Program-made: the position numbers and the translations under genes
Shown: piece after piece, positions 47,262-59,800 of the stretch
How the letters are laid out: each line of letters starts with the position of its first letter
Position numbering within the stretch: the first letter of the stretch is position 1
The notes under the pieces: generated by a model
Told to the model about the DNA's origin: nothing
Database searches by the model: none
The model's input: the letters and a program-made list of their open reading frames with translations, nothing else
NCBI RefSeq assembly: GCF_000003815.2
Contig: NC_049991.1
Span: 15,704,202-15,768,201 of the forward strand
DNA length: 64,000 nt
Direction: 5' to 3'
Origin: Branchiostoma floridae
Lineage: Eukaryota; Chordata; Leptocardii; Amphioxiformes; Branchiostomatidae

Positions 47262-48513
47262 AGTGAGAACCATCTTCTGTATAGTTTATTAGATCTAAAT
47301 TAAGTGCCTACAGCAACATTCTTCAGTCCCCAGTGTACATATGCTGCCATTTGGCATCTCGCAAGTGCTAATGGTTAGTTGCCTTGACCAAGCTGTCTTT
47401 TGAGCAAGGTTGGCAGTACATAGACTTTCCATGAATGTATGGAAATGTGTTACCAGGCAATGTTTTCCTACAGATACAATAAGCCCTTCAGTTTTGTTTG
47501 ATAAACTTAAACTTGGTTCTTTGAAATCTACAATGTTGCCAATTCTATCTTTAACTGCATGTAGCTTGGTTTCAAGTTGATTCGAAGATGTACAGTGAGA
47601 TGGCACAGTGGTATTCTGATATTGCCACCATTCAGGTGAAGATAAATTTTATATCTGTGAAGCACCTCAAAATTGCTGTGAAATTTTGGATTTACAAAAT
47701 GTAGTCTTAGAGTGATACCTTGACACCCCAGATGTAAATATTTATTTCACACCCAAGTTAATATGAATTCTGAAAAACTTGTATTGTTTGTAGCAAATGA
47801 CATTGTATGTTATAATAGGTGAAGGAAAATTAAAGAAAAAAACTTTTCAATCTATTCATTGTTGTTTCCTTTATAGAGTAAGGTTAATTTTTGTAATATT
47901 GTTATCTATGGTAAAACTAGAATAGTTTTCATTAACATATCAATCAACACTGATGAAAGACATGTATTCAGATGTTCAGACTTTTTGTCTCTCTTCATGA
48001 TATTTACACTCAGACTTTGAGATCAAACAATCAAAAAGATAACTAAGGTAGTAAAGAAAAAACAAATTCTTAGATATAGACTCAGATATAATACTTTATT
48101 TGAAACATTCTGAACATGGGGAATTCAAATGCAACCTGTATTTTCTTTTGAGGTTCATCACATATACTGTTCTTAAAATTTGGACATCAGAACTACATGC
48201 TACACCATACAACACACACTTTGATGACATAGCATCTGTCTGTAAAAATCACTACCGGTGTTGACAAATACTGAAAGTCATCACTGTAAACCAGTCTTTC
48301 TATGGGAATATATTTTGAAAAGGTTATGTCATTCGTCTTTGCCAATGACATTGAAGAATACAACTGAATTTAACTGAAGTTCAGGGGACAGTTGAGTCTG
48401 GACTACTATTAATGTACAGAAATAGCCTCTGAAAAGGGTACATGTATATATGCCATGTTCAGTTTAACACAATCTGCTAGAGTACGGTCATCAGTTCTAT
48501 AAGAGTATTTGGG

Positions 48514-51500
48514 TTAGACTAGTTGGTCTAGGTGTGGGGTGTTGGATAGATCTCCCAGAGCGGCCATCGTTGGCTTGCCGTTGAACACGCGCTTTGCAAC
48601 CTGCAACAAAATCAACAGAGTGTTAAATGACAAACTTTCTTGCTAACACTATCAGCGCATAGATCAGGGCTATCTCAACTTTACCTTTTTTTCTGTCCAA
48701 CTCTTTGTTTACGAGCCCACGTTGTTGATTTTCCTCATTAGGTATGTAATGCAAACTATTTTGCCATGACCAATGTAATAGTCCTTTTCTATGAGCTCTG
48801 CAGGTGAATGTGGAAATGAAACAGAAACAGCAAGGTGACATAGTGGTCTGGTGGTAAGCAGTGTTAACTTGGAATGTATAAAAAGGTACTGAGTTCAAAT
48901 CCCTGGTAGGACCCAATGTTGTTGTGCACTATTTCCTCACTAGACTCGGAAGTATATGTATCTATGTGTGTCCTTTTGTGAGCTCTATGGGTTTTTCAGA
49001 CCTAAAATAAATAAAAAATAAATCGGCTGACCTTGACTATTTGGTCAGTGGTGATGGAGTCCACCTGTGCTGCCACCTGGTCAGGGCTGACATAAGCTGC
49101 CGTCTCCACGGCCTGGAGTGCCAGGTCCTCCAGCATGTTAGCCGAGTCCTCCATGGACATCAGCACTGCAGCCTTCAGCTGGCTCCTGCACAGGTAATGG
49201 ATATGTAACACATCACATGGCATCTATAGACATGCTATATAACTGCAGCCTTCAGCTAGCTTCTACACAGCCAATCAAAAGATTTGTCAAACATCACATG
49301 GCATCTATAGACATGCTATATAACTGCAGCCTTCAGCTAGCTTCTACACAGCCAATCAAAAGATTTGTCAAACATCACATGGCATCTATAGACATGCTAT
49401 ATAACTGCAGCCTTCAGCTAGCTTCTACACAGCCAATCAAAAGATTTGTCAAACATCACATGGCATCTATAGACATGCTATATAACTGCAGCCTTCAGCT
49501 AGCTTCTACACAGCCAATCAAAAGATTTGTCAAACATCACATGGCATCTAAAGACATGCTCCACAACTACAGACTTCAGCTGGCTCCTGCACAGACAATC
49601 AATGGATATATAAAACATCACATGGCATCTAGAGACATGCTCTATAACTGCAGCCTTCAGCTGGCTCCTCTGTTTGCCCATACTAATACTTCCAAACTTC
49701 TCCAAGAGTCTATATTTCATTATGTTGGTAATATTTTCTCAAATCAAATGACCTACAAAACATTATAAGATGTATAGAAATGCTCTATGACTGCAGTCTT
49801 AATTGTATCTGTGTTTTTCTCTCTTATACAGACAAATCTTTGGTCTCCATGAAACAGTTTTAAAAAGCCATACAAAAAATACATAGTCAGGAAATGGCCA
49901 AATGGGAACAATAATTTGTTAGTTAGCCAGAAGAATTTACCTTGCAGATATCCCGCCCCCTTTTCTTAGCCCACAAATGTGTCAGGCAGGGGCAAGGTGT
50001 TTTTCATAACTCAATTCTACATGGATGGATACTATAAAATACACACTACATTGGAAGCTAGTTACTCACTTGGCCCTCTGTACGTCAGCATCCTTCACGT
50101 CACCTTTAGTGATGGCTCCATACTGACTCACAGCAGCCTTCAGAACCTGGGGGGAAAAGCAAAACGATGTCAGGAGGCGGAGTGTTGAAGTATTTTGCCA
50201 ACTCTTTATGATCAACCAAAGCTTCTACTAACACAGGACATGGACCTTCCTCTGTCCTGGACTCCCCACGAGCCAGGCTCTTCTCTGTATCTAGGTCACT
50301 CGTGGGCACTTCTAAACCCTTATAAGTGATTCAGTCACAGTTGAACACACTTTAGCCACTAGAAGAGTCAGCAGAACTTACTCACCATCATGTACAACAT
50401 GACGAACAGATATTTGCAACCCAGATTGTCCTCTCCCATTTCAGACTCACAACCACTCAAGAAGACTACAGGATACTGATAAAATCTGTTCTATGCAGAC
50501 AGGTGGTCACTACAAACAGGATTCTTAATGCTTATGTCAATTACAAAAACTATCTAAAGGACCACCGAAAAGCAGTCGTGCTGGCCAGGTGGTCACTCAC
50601 ACAGATTTGACTGTATAAGGCAGTTACAATTTGAGAAACAAGTTGACTCACTGTTCCGATCTGCTCAGCTGGTGCTGCTGCCAGGAGTCCAAAAAGCCCA
50701 GAGTCTGTGTAGTTGGCATTGAAGCATGTAGTCTAGATATCACAGGGAAGAACGAAAACCATGTCAATTGAAATCCAAATTCTGTTGTGTAGAATTAAAA
50801 AGTGTTTAAAGATGATGTCAGAGTCTGACAGTTTCTTATCATGGCTCACACCGTTCACAATTACTTTCTAAATCATACTGCACACACAACAGATTTATGA
50901 TTAAGATGAGCCTAGAACACAACAAAAACATTGTTTAACATGGTCTTGAAGAGAACTCTCCAGTAGCATTATTCATGTAGTTGAAGAAATTTTGACATGT
51001 CATCTTCAAATGAAACTTCAGTTATGTTTTTGTTGTCTTGATGTACAGACCTAACACATCATCATCGGTGGTCTTATTCTTCTGGCTGGTCTTATTGTAA
51101 CACAGGTAGGCATAAATAAGTGTCTTGAGCCCTGAAGTGGGGCAAAATGTACAACTTGTACAACTTTACTCACTGAGAAAGGCATTTGTGTGGCCTGAGC
51201 CACGCCCCTGTTCAGACGGGAGGAGGCTGTGTCGCTGCCCCACTTGATGTACGGTCCAGCTCCCAGCAGTCTCTGCAGCACCGCGAGGGACAGCAGGTCT
51301 GTGCTGTTCAGCGACGACCCTTCCGTCACGATGGCTGCTGTACTGATGGGGCTGAGGATGTGTCTCCTGGAGTCAACTAAGGTCACATGGACAAAAGGTT
51401 CATGGAGATTACTCAATCATTGTTCTTGAGCACCCCCTAGCTATTAGTATAAAAACTGCACAAAACCAGCAAAATCCAGGAACAGTTTCTTCAGGTTGGT

Positions 51501-54500
51501 ACGTCACTTGTTTTACACAACCATTTCTTTATTTCTACCGACATTTTGGTGACTGTCCATCACCTTCCTCACGGCAATTCTGGCTGGTTCACATTGTACT
51601 GCAGCGATAGGTTTTGTGGCCACATCTGTAAAGCAACAACACTTATATTGCTGCAGAACAAGGTAATCCAGTCTGGTGCGGCAATTTTAACAACCTTGCC
51701 TTCCCATGTTTCTTCATGAAGTAGGCAATAAAATGATTAGATTTTGCCCCAGGCAATGTTAGATAACTCCTTGATGTCCGGACATAGCTCACAGTTCACA
51801 GTTAACCAAACAGAGAGTACAACAGATCCTCACCTCCTCCTACATACTTGGCAGGTGTTTTGACAGCAGGTGGACCGGTGCTGATGGAGAACAGGTCCTC
51901 CCCCAGCTGTACCAAGGTGTCGTGGTCGGTACCTGGGGAACACAAGAAACAAAAACTTCTGAGACAAACTTTCACCAACTCTTAATTACATTACACTAGT
52001 GAGAGTTATGTCACAGTTATGCAGGACTGTAGAGTAGTATTGTACAAGACAAAGGATGATTATACTTAATATAAGGGTCAGAAAAGAGATGCGTTAGAAA
52101 AGTGTAATAAGAACTTAATCCTTTTAAGAAGGCTGTCTGACCTATAGTCTGTCATATTTGACTGAAACTGTCAGCAAAATGATCTTCCCAGCACATTATT
52201 TGTTGTTAACCATTTGCATAGTTTCCCAATGGTTCATTTTGGTACACCGATAAGCACAAAACATGAAAGCATCTCCTACAGTTGATGTATGGTTCAGGTT
52301 CTCTGTAATTCCATCTCTCCTAGCTCATTTTACCCTGCATCATAGTCTGAAATGGGGGTGCTGTATATCAAGGTATCGGGATGAATATAAAGCAGACTTA
52401 CCAAGTCCGACAAGTGCCATGCTTTGGGAGGTGTAGCACTTCTGCATGAACTCAGTCAGCTGAAATTGTTTTTCATATTGTTAATGACACACATGTAATT
52501 CTAAATGTTTATATACCAACAGGACAACAAGGAAAACACTTGAAATGCAATAATTTTTGTGGGTTGATCATTTCATCATGGTTAGTTACTACTTGAGACA
52601 GAATATCTGGACAAATGGTACATATACAGCTACGGCCGCGTTGGTACACCCAATCCCTCGATCTCGGAAGTTAAGCAAAGCGCGGTCCAGTCAGTTCTTG
52701 GATGGGAGACCCCCAACCAAGGACGACTGGATTGCTATAGCCTCATGAAGTTTTCCACGAAATCGTCTTCCGGGAGGGACGTAAAACAGGGGTCCCATGC
52801 TCGAGGAGGTCGACCACGTTAAACAGCCTCATTACTCATAATTTGGGCAAAATACACCTGGTGATTATCATTATTATATAAGATCTGCAATGTATCCTCC
52901 TCACCATGGCAGGAGTGTGCTTGCCCATCATGACTTCTGGTGCATACAGGCTGTTCCCCAGTGAGTCCCTGTAGGCTGCTGCATGGACCATTTCACTCAC
53001 AGCTGCAGATCAAAATTGAAGTCATCAGTAGTAAGACAATGTCACAGGAATATTACAGTAACTGTACAAACTGACTGTTTACATATAGTAAATATAGTTT
53101 AGTTTATTGTTAGAGTACATATAGTTTTCCTCAATGACAAATATACGTTCCCCTCTATGGTTACCAAATAACAAGACATGAACGCAACCTCAAGGTTACA
53201 TGCTGCACGAATATGCCTGGATTAGATGTTGGAAACATCATGAGACAAGCTTGGCTCTGACTGACCCAAACTGAGAAGCAGGGGTAATTGAAGACTACTC
53301 AGGAAATTCCCTATCCCATTGATGAGTATTCCAATACTGGCAATAGGTCATACCTATGCATAGAGTCTTCATGCAACTTGTGTTGAAGAGAGAACTAATT
53401 CTTACCTATTCCTGGTTGCGTTTCCAAACAAGCCATCTCCACTGCCATCCTGGCCTCATTGCTGGACACCTCCCATGGTTTGAAGACTGGAGCTGAGACA
53501 ATGCTGGCCAGGTAGCCCAGGGTGGACTGCCTGTGATGGGGAAGACAAATGGAGTGTACAATTTGAATGCTTCCTGCAATGTTCAGGTAAACTTCTTTTC
53601 AAACTTTATACAAGAAACAATCATCAAAAGTAACCATGACATAGTAAGCACTAATAGTAACATATTTGTATTCGTAACTTTGTTAAAAGTAAAAAAATTC
53701 ATCAACTTTTCATTGTTTCAAACAATCATGCTTACATTTCATCTCTGAGGCAGTCCACTTTGTACACCATGTGTTCTCTTGATCCAGAAGCCCTTTAGAT
53801 GGGAGAAACAACAAATTAGTTTCATGTTTTTCTTCAGCACAGAGATACATCCTGAGCTTCTTAATAAAAACACTTCTTTAACTTAAGACATTTGTTGATC
53901 TGGATACACACAGTTTGATAGAAATACAGAATAATGATGAACATTCATTAAACTTCATTAGACTTTAATTATAATACTGGTATGTATCTAATACTTTGTG
54001 TCTCTCATGGCCTCCATAAAAACCGTCCTACAGCCAGAGCTTTGACGATTTGAGCTTTTCATAGATAAACAAAGGTTTAAATAAACAAACAAAAATGATA
54101 TTTCCTTAGAAACTTACTCTAAGCTGCCTCCAAGCACTTCCACACCTCGGGTGAGACGAAAGGCAGAAAATTCTTTTGTGCTCTGGAATTCACAAAGTCA
54201 GTGTTATGTTGTGGCTTCAAACAAAAAAATTGAAATGCTTGACAGAATCTAGTCTAGTACATCTTGAATCTACCAACATAGCTACAATAGCGAGATTTAG
54301 TGTTAACACTTAAAAGTGTATCATAAAGTGAGGAATAGGATGTTTTCCTCTTTATCCTTAAACCTTAAATCCTCTTAATCTTTATCTCTCTGACTGAATG
54401 GTTTGAAAGAAATCTAATTCTGGAATACTGGATATCAGTACACACGAAAGAAATTGAGTCCTTACTAAGTTAGCAGACAGCCTGAGAGCATGGCTAACTC

Positions 54501-56467
54501 CCAGGTTGTTCATGGTCTCATAGCGACTGCCGGCCTTGACGTACAGGGCCACTCTGGACACAGGGGAGTTGTTCTCCAGGGAGGCAACCACCATGCCATT
54601 ACTCAGCTTACTGATCTGTGGGAACAAGACAGGTTTATTCTGTATCTGTATCTGTATCTGTATCTATATAGCCAGTATAACTGCCGTTCGGCGTAACACA
54701 CCAGCTTATTATCATTCAGTGTCAATCAGATAAAGTACGAAGAACGGAAGCAGACTTTTTATACTGGATTCCATCAAGTGTGAAGTTGTAACCATATGGT
54801 GCTCAATACCAATATTGAGACTATGAGAGGCAAGCCAAGATAGCATAAGACCAGTCTACTTTTCTGAAGGTTGATGTTGCAATTCAAAAACTTTTCTTAA
54901 ATGTTATACTTAACGTAAGACACTTCAAGATTTGTATGACACTAGTTTTTAAACCATGCCCGTAGCTAGGATTTTGGTTGGGGGGGTTCTTTTTGGTACT
55001 TGTGGGACCATCGAGCGCCGCAGGCGCGAGACTCACGCCGAAGGCGTGAGCTGCCTAGGGGGGTCCGGCATGCTCCCCCGGGAAAAATTGAAATTGAAAC
55101 CCTCTGAAACGCCATTTCCTGCATTTTGACGGGCAAAATTCGCTGGCTAAGTTTAATGGAATTTCTCATAAAATACACAAGGTTTTTGGCATAAGTCTTT
55201 GAGGCCGACTCCCCCGACATATTTTCACCATGTCCGATACCAAAGGCGGGAGGCGTTGCAATGGTGGTTCGGGGAAATTTTGAAATCTGGACCCTCTGAA
55301 AAGCCATTTCCTGCACTTTCTGGGGGCAAATTTTGCTGATAGACTCACTAGGATTGAATGAAATGTCTATCGGTGAATAATGCAAATCAGTCATGCCTTT
55401 GGAAAAAAATCTTGGACATGAAAAAGTGGACCTTTGAGCATGAAAAAGTGGACCTTTGAGTGTGAAAAAGCGGACCTTGAGCATGTGGGGGGGTCTTCCA
55501 ACCCCCCAACCCCGGATGGCTACGGGCATGTGAGCTGAGGAGAATGTACCCTTCTTCTACAGCATATTAGCAGGACAATTTACACCTCAGCTATAAGTAA
55601 CAGGACAGTTTAAAAGTAAATCTCTACACTCTTGTTACCTTAACAGCCTCCTTAGGCAGGGGGGCCGGAGGGGCGGCAGTGTGGGCCTCTTTGACTGCAG
55701 CCTGGGTCGACTGCAGTCGTCGCTGTCAGAAGAAGGAAACGTCAACATGTTAAACACATTTCTTTTGTTTTTATTATATACTGTACAGAGGAACCAGTTT
55801 CCTCTATGAAGATTTCTATTCCGAGAACTACTATACTGTACAACTTTGTCACTGGAATAATGTCATTGTACACAGTGCATTCCACACAAGCATACACGTC
55901 TTCTCATATTACATCAACTAATATGAGCTCTTTACCTTGACCTGAAATGACCCCAAATGGTGACTTATTCGTGACGCATCCTACACATCACAGCTTTCAT
56001 AATCTTCTCACTACTTAATACACTTTAATAGAATGTTCAATATAATATAATTTGTGCCATATCTGACAGAGAACGTCCATGATTTTGGGATTGAAAGTTA
56101 CCACTGACTTTAGCAGCTAAGTATGTTACTTGTGACATAGAAAGTCCAGTATATTAGTATTGTTGGTTGGATATTTTGTTGCGTACCTCTAATATATAAA
56201 AACGTTATCAACTGTATGAGAAAACGTTACGATCTCCTTTCCAATAAAATTTTATGGATGTACTTCTGGCAGATGCCTCATGACATGACCTTCGAATCTG
56301 CGCCCGAAATGAGCTCTTTTCCACGACATCGCTATAAAGAAAAGTATTCTGACGAGCTTTTAACACTCTCATCTGTGCAGCGTACCTGTATAAAGAGAAA
56401 AGAATGATTATATCTGGTCTGGAAGGACATAACTTACGGAAAGTGGCCGCAACAACCTCGATGCCAT
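48514..56467 (-). CDS. UQCRC2: Cytochrome b-c1 complex subunit 2, mitochondrial (455 aa, 14 exons)
   Basis: Minus exons in gene order: 56467-56438, 55722-55639, 54615-54466, 54182-54118, 53792-53736, 53530-53406, 53002-52905, 52459-52402, 51932-51834, 51376-51174, 50732-50652, 50146-50070, 49185-49032, 48600-48514. They sum to 1368 nt; the human protein has 453 aa. It starts [15 protein letters not shown], an Arg-rich mitochondrial presequence. [18 protein letters not shown] and [17 protein letters not shown] mark the first M16 peptidase-like domain. [17 protein letters not shown] and [15 protein letters not shown] mark the second. The end is [16 protein letters not shown]. The HxxEH zinc motif of active peptidases is absent, as in other core-2 proteins. 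It is a structural core subunit of respiratory complex III. A TTTATT (AATAAA on minus) at 48095-48100 may be its poly(A) signal. Confidence 0.97.
48830..49020 (+). mobile_element. tRNA-derived SINE-like element with A-rich tail
   Basis: The head has A-box-like TAGTGGTCTGGTGG and B-box-like GGTACTGAGTTCAAATCCC, followed by a unique body and an AAATAAATAAAAAATAAAT tail ending just before UQCRC2 exon 13. The B-box is close to tRNA consensus. It differs in sequence from the element at 33041, so it is a separate family or a strongly diverged copy. Confidence 0.6.
49165..49670 (-). repeat. 81-bp tandem array seeded by the UQCRC2 exon-13 acceptor
   Basis: Seven units start at 49165, 49242, 49323, 49404, 49485, 49566 and 49647; from the second on, spacing is exactly 81 bp. 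The first is the real exon-13 start with its acceptor at 49186-49187. Each further unit repeats about 21 nt of exon start, an AG acceptor-like site and intron. Four middle units are almost identical; the outer two are diverged. Because 81 is a multiple of three, an artefactual plus-strand ORF of 183 codons crosses the array. Confidence 0.95.
51482..51640 (-). mobile_element. Partial copy of the hammerhead-like retroposon
   Basis: The family tail (ttcttcaggttggtacg on plus) and one arm are present; the minus strand reads a ggtgatggacagtcacc hairpin before a degenerate core. The second arm is not seen. It lies in intron 9 of UQCRC2. Confidence 0.5.
52629..52830 (+). mobile_element. 5S rRNA-derived SINE (SINE3-like) or 5S pseudogene
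   Basis: Positions 52629-52743 align by eye with a metazoan 5S rRNA: tacggccgcgttggtac start, atctcggaagttaagcaaag (box A region) and cttggatgggagacc (box C). A ~90-bp 3' body unrelated to 5S follows (gggagggacgtaaaacaggg to cacgttaaacagcc). The 5S part lacks the proper closing stem. The extra body indicates a SINE3-type retroposon. It lies in intron 7 of UQCRC2, opposite strand. Confidence 0.75.
54957..55530. mobile_element. CCCGTAGC-type MITE, full-length copy
   Basis: About 574 bp bounded by catgcccgtagctaggattt and, inverted, ggatggctacgggcatg, each followed inward by a G-run/C-run (ttgggggggtt and accccccaaccc). Inside are gccgcaggcgcgag and gccgaaggcgtgag hairpins and three aaaaagtggacctttgag repeats. 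A split copy is at 12433-13545. It lies in intron 2 of UQCRC2. Confidence 0.85.
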
Positions 56468-56849
56468 GGCTTTGCCGGGACAAAATGGCGGACACTTGCG
56501 GAAAGTCCCAGGATGCAATGTAATCCGCAGGTCAAAGACTTAACAGACTATCCCATTAAATGACAGGTTTGTAATGTTAATAAGTCGCTAAAAAGAAATA
56601 AATAAACATATATTATAGAGATTAAAAGTTACATTAGATATTTTATTAATAAATATTTAGTATATTTTATTTATATTTTTCATCGTATTTGACTTTTTTG
56701 GGTAACAGAACTCTTATCGAAATTTGGTAGTCTCCTAAAATATTAGTGGTACATCCTTAAAGACCCAAAGGACTTGCAGGACGTCTGTTTGCGTAACTGG
56801 CGTTGTCTCCCTTCGCAAAGGTCACCGACAGGTGTTCTCACGTTTAGCC
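56468..56849. promoter_or_regulatory. Bidirectional start region, UQCRC2 / RETSAT
   Basis: The divergent start codons are 382 bp apart. The centre (about 56580-56690) is extremely AT-rich with runs of tattta/aatata; the flanks are GC-balanced. No clear shared motif is recognised. Co-regulation is only an inference from the spacing. Confidence 0.6.
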
Positions 56850-59800
56850 ATGGCGTTCGTCGCAAACGTCGCCGCCTCCCTCATGTCCAGCCCGGGCCTG
56901 TTGGTCCTGGTGGTGGCTCTGATCGCCTTGGTCCTCATGGTAACGTCGAACAGAAAGCCTCGCGGGAAGAACCCGTTCGCCACCGACTGCAGGAGGCCGG
57001 CCGCTCCGCTGGTCACGGACCAGTCCGCCAGAGACCGAGTCATTAAAAATGGTGGGTATGGGTACAGAGTTCACTCAAAGTTCTGTCGGAATGGCGCAGT
57101 AAAAGGACAATGTAAAAGGACAACTCTTACCTGTGTAGCTAGTGTATCTTGTTTTATCATATGTTACAGCAAGGTATCATGATGTCTCAGATGTGTGAGA
57201 AGAAATTGCTTATAAATTTGATAACTGTATAGTTTGTGTTTCTCAGCAATCATCTTTTAACCTCCTAATATTTGACCTTGTTATAATATCACCAGTCATG
57301 TAGAACTATAGATCATGACAAATTGACTAAGATCTAGAACAATAACAATCTAGAGCAGATGGTGTGAAATCCTTGTGGGAAGTAACAACAGAACAATACA
57401 ACAGAGCGTATCTCATCTACAGCACAGGGCAATGCTTGATGTAAACAGAAAAATGATAAGTATCTGCTGCATGTTGATATGAAGTGATTCACAGTTCACT
57501 GTGGGTCACACGCGCGGCACAATGGAATCCTGCGCTGCAGGTGTCCTGTAATAATTCCTGACCATCGCTTACAATGATAGCCACATGACCATATACTAGT
57601 AGTATTGTCCTTAATCTAAAGCAGGCCTTAGTTAAGACTTAACAATTATTACCATCTAGGTTTCGCCATCAAGAAAGTGCCAGAGACCCTGGATGCCGTA
57701 GTTGTTGGCAGCGGAATCGGGGGGCTCGGCGTGGCGGCCATGATGGCGAAGGCTGGGAAGCGAGTGCTGGTGCTGGAACAACACGACCAGGCAGGGGGCT
57801 GCTGCCACACCTTCATCGAGAAGAGCTTCGAGTTTGATGTTGGTGAGTTGGGTTGTCATGGCGATGATGAATACTGTGATAATTGCCATGACAACAACTT
57901 TTTAGGGTTTCTCAAAATGACAATCAAAATGATTAGCCTGGTATCCAGCCGTATTATAGCTCCCGAGTCTCTTTTGTCCTCTTTGCAAATAAGAGGACAG
58001 AAGAGACTTGGGAGCTATAATACCGGCTGGATACCAGACAACAAAATGATCCGAAGGGGTAGAAACAAATTGTGACTTTCCTTTTATTTCAACTGCTTAC
58101 TTATTTGTTTAGACAAAAACTATCTCATATTTATGTCTCACTACTATATTGGTCCTGCCTGTGAGGCTGTGATATTCTATTCAACATTTCAACTTCAATA
58201 GTACATTTATTCATTTTTTTATCTTCCTAATTTCATGATCATGTGTTGTCTCCTGCATTTAGGTCTATCAACAGATGTTTACTACAGTACACATTAGTGT
58301 TGTTTTTGTTGCCATGAACCATTACATTTTTTCAAAGGTAAAAGACTGAAGTAGCCTAGGTTCCAGCCTCTTCTTTAGAGCATATCAACTTAAAAAGGCC
58401 AGCACCCAGGCCAAGATAGAAGAATATGATTTTGTGTTGACAGGTGTCCACTACATAGGTGAAATGTGTGGGTCCACTCTGAACAAGGTTCTGTTTGACC
58501 AGCTGACAGAAGGCCAGCTTCAGTGGGAGAAGCTGGATGATGAATTGGATGTCGTCTCACTTGGGGCTGAAAATGTAAGAAAATAAAGAAAGAAAGAGAA
58601 TGCAATGTACTATGTATTTGTTTGGAAACATATAGGGATATCTGCAACATATGGGGTGTCAAGGGATTCAGCAACTTCTGTTCAGTCTTCAATTAAAGGA
58701 TACAGTTTCCTTGAATTGTGAGTTTTTTTGTGAATATGCTTGTATGCTTACATTAGGTTTCAAGTGTCTTTCTGCCCTGTGTATGATTATCTATGCCTGA
58801 AAATATGTGGGACATACTTGTCTATTTTTTCAAAAAAGCATAGTTGTGTAACAATGTATTCATGTTTTCCATGAATAGAGTTTCTCATACTTGTTTGTTA
58901 TAGTAGCAATGAGTAGGATGGATGATTCTGTAACCATGTCTCTTGTTTCTAAACAGCCAAGGAAATTTCCCATTGTCCAAGGAAATGAAGCATTTAAGAA
59001 GGCTCTTCTGGAGAAGTTTCCTGATGAAGAGAAAGCCATCGACGGCTTCTTGCTGTTGCTGAAGGTTGGACATTATTTTTGCACTGTCCTACATACTGTA
59101 AATGCATTTAAGTTCGCGGGGATTTAATTTCGCGGTAGCGGGAAAATGGACTTTTCGCGGTGGTTTTAATTTCGCGGTAGCACCATGCACTGTAGTCTCT
59201 TACTGTTATGGAAAAATGTTCGCAGTGGTTTTAAATTCGCGGTGAAGATGCTGCCGCGAAAACCGCGAACATTAATCCACCGCGAACATTTCTGCATTTA
59301 CAGTAGTCTTTATCCTATCTAAAGTGTCTCATTGCTGGTTGTAGTACACTTACCGGTACAAAAGAATAACTTATTCCATAACATCATGTCAAAGGTCACA
59401 GTAATTAAATCACTTCTAAGTTGTTGCTGTTCTACCTGTGTATTAAAAAAAATACATGATGTACAGTTATCTTTGAGATCATGGACATTTCTATGTGTTG
59501 CTGAGCTTCAAGTTTCTAGTAACCTATGTCGTCTGTGAACAAGTATGGATATCAAAATGTGGATTTCTTTATTTCTTTTATTTGGGTTTTTCACATAGTG
59601 AAAGGGAGGACAAAACAGGTGCAAAATGCGCCTTTGAAGGCTGCCCTCCCGTACAAATACTGGATAACGATGCTGAAGGTACTGTATGTCCTCTCTTAAC
59701 TGTTTTTCTCTTAAATCCACAGAAAGTAAGAAAGAGCATGATGGGCTATGTTGGGCTGAGGTCCATGCCCCAGTGGCTCGCTAAGCTGCTGGTGAAGACG

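Noticed and set aside
49217-49768. Plus-strand 183-codon repeat protein
   Set aside because: It exists only because the 81-bp tandem array is a multiple of three; the array derives from the minus-strand UQCRC2 acceptor.
52629-52743. Functional 5S rRNA gene
   Set aside because: The 5' part diverges from 5S consensus, the ends do not pair, and a non-5S body follows.
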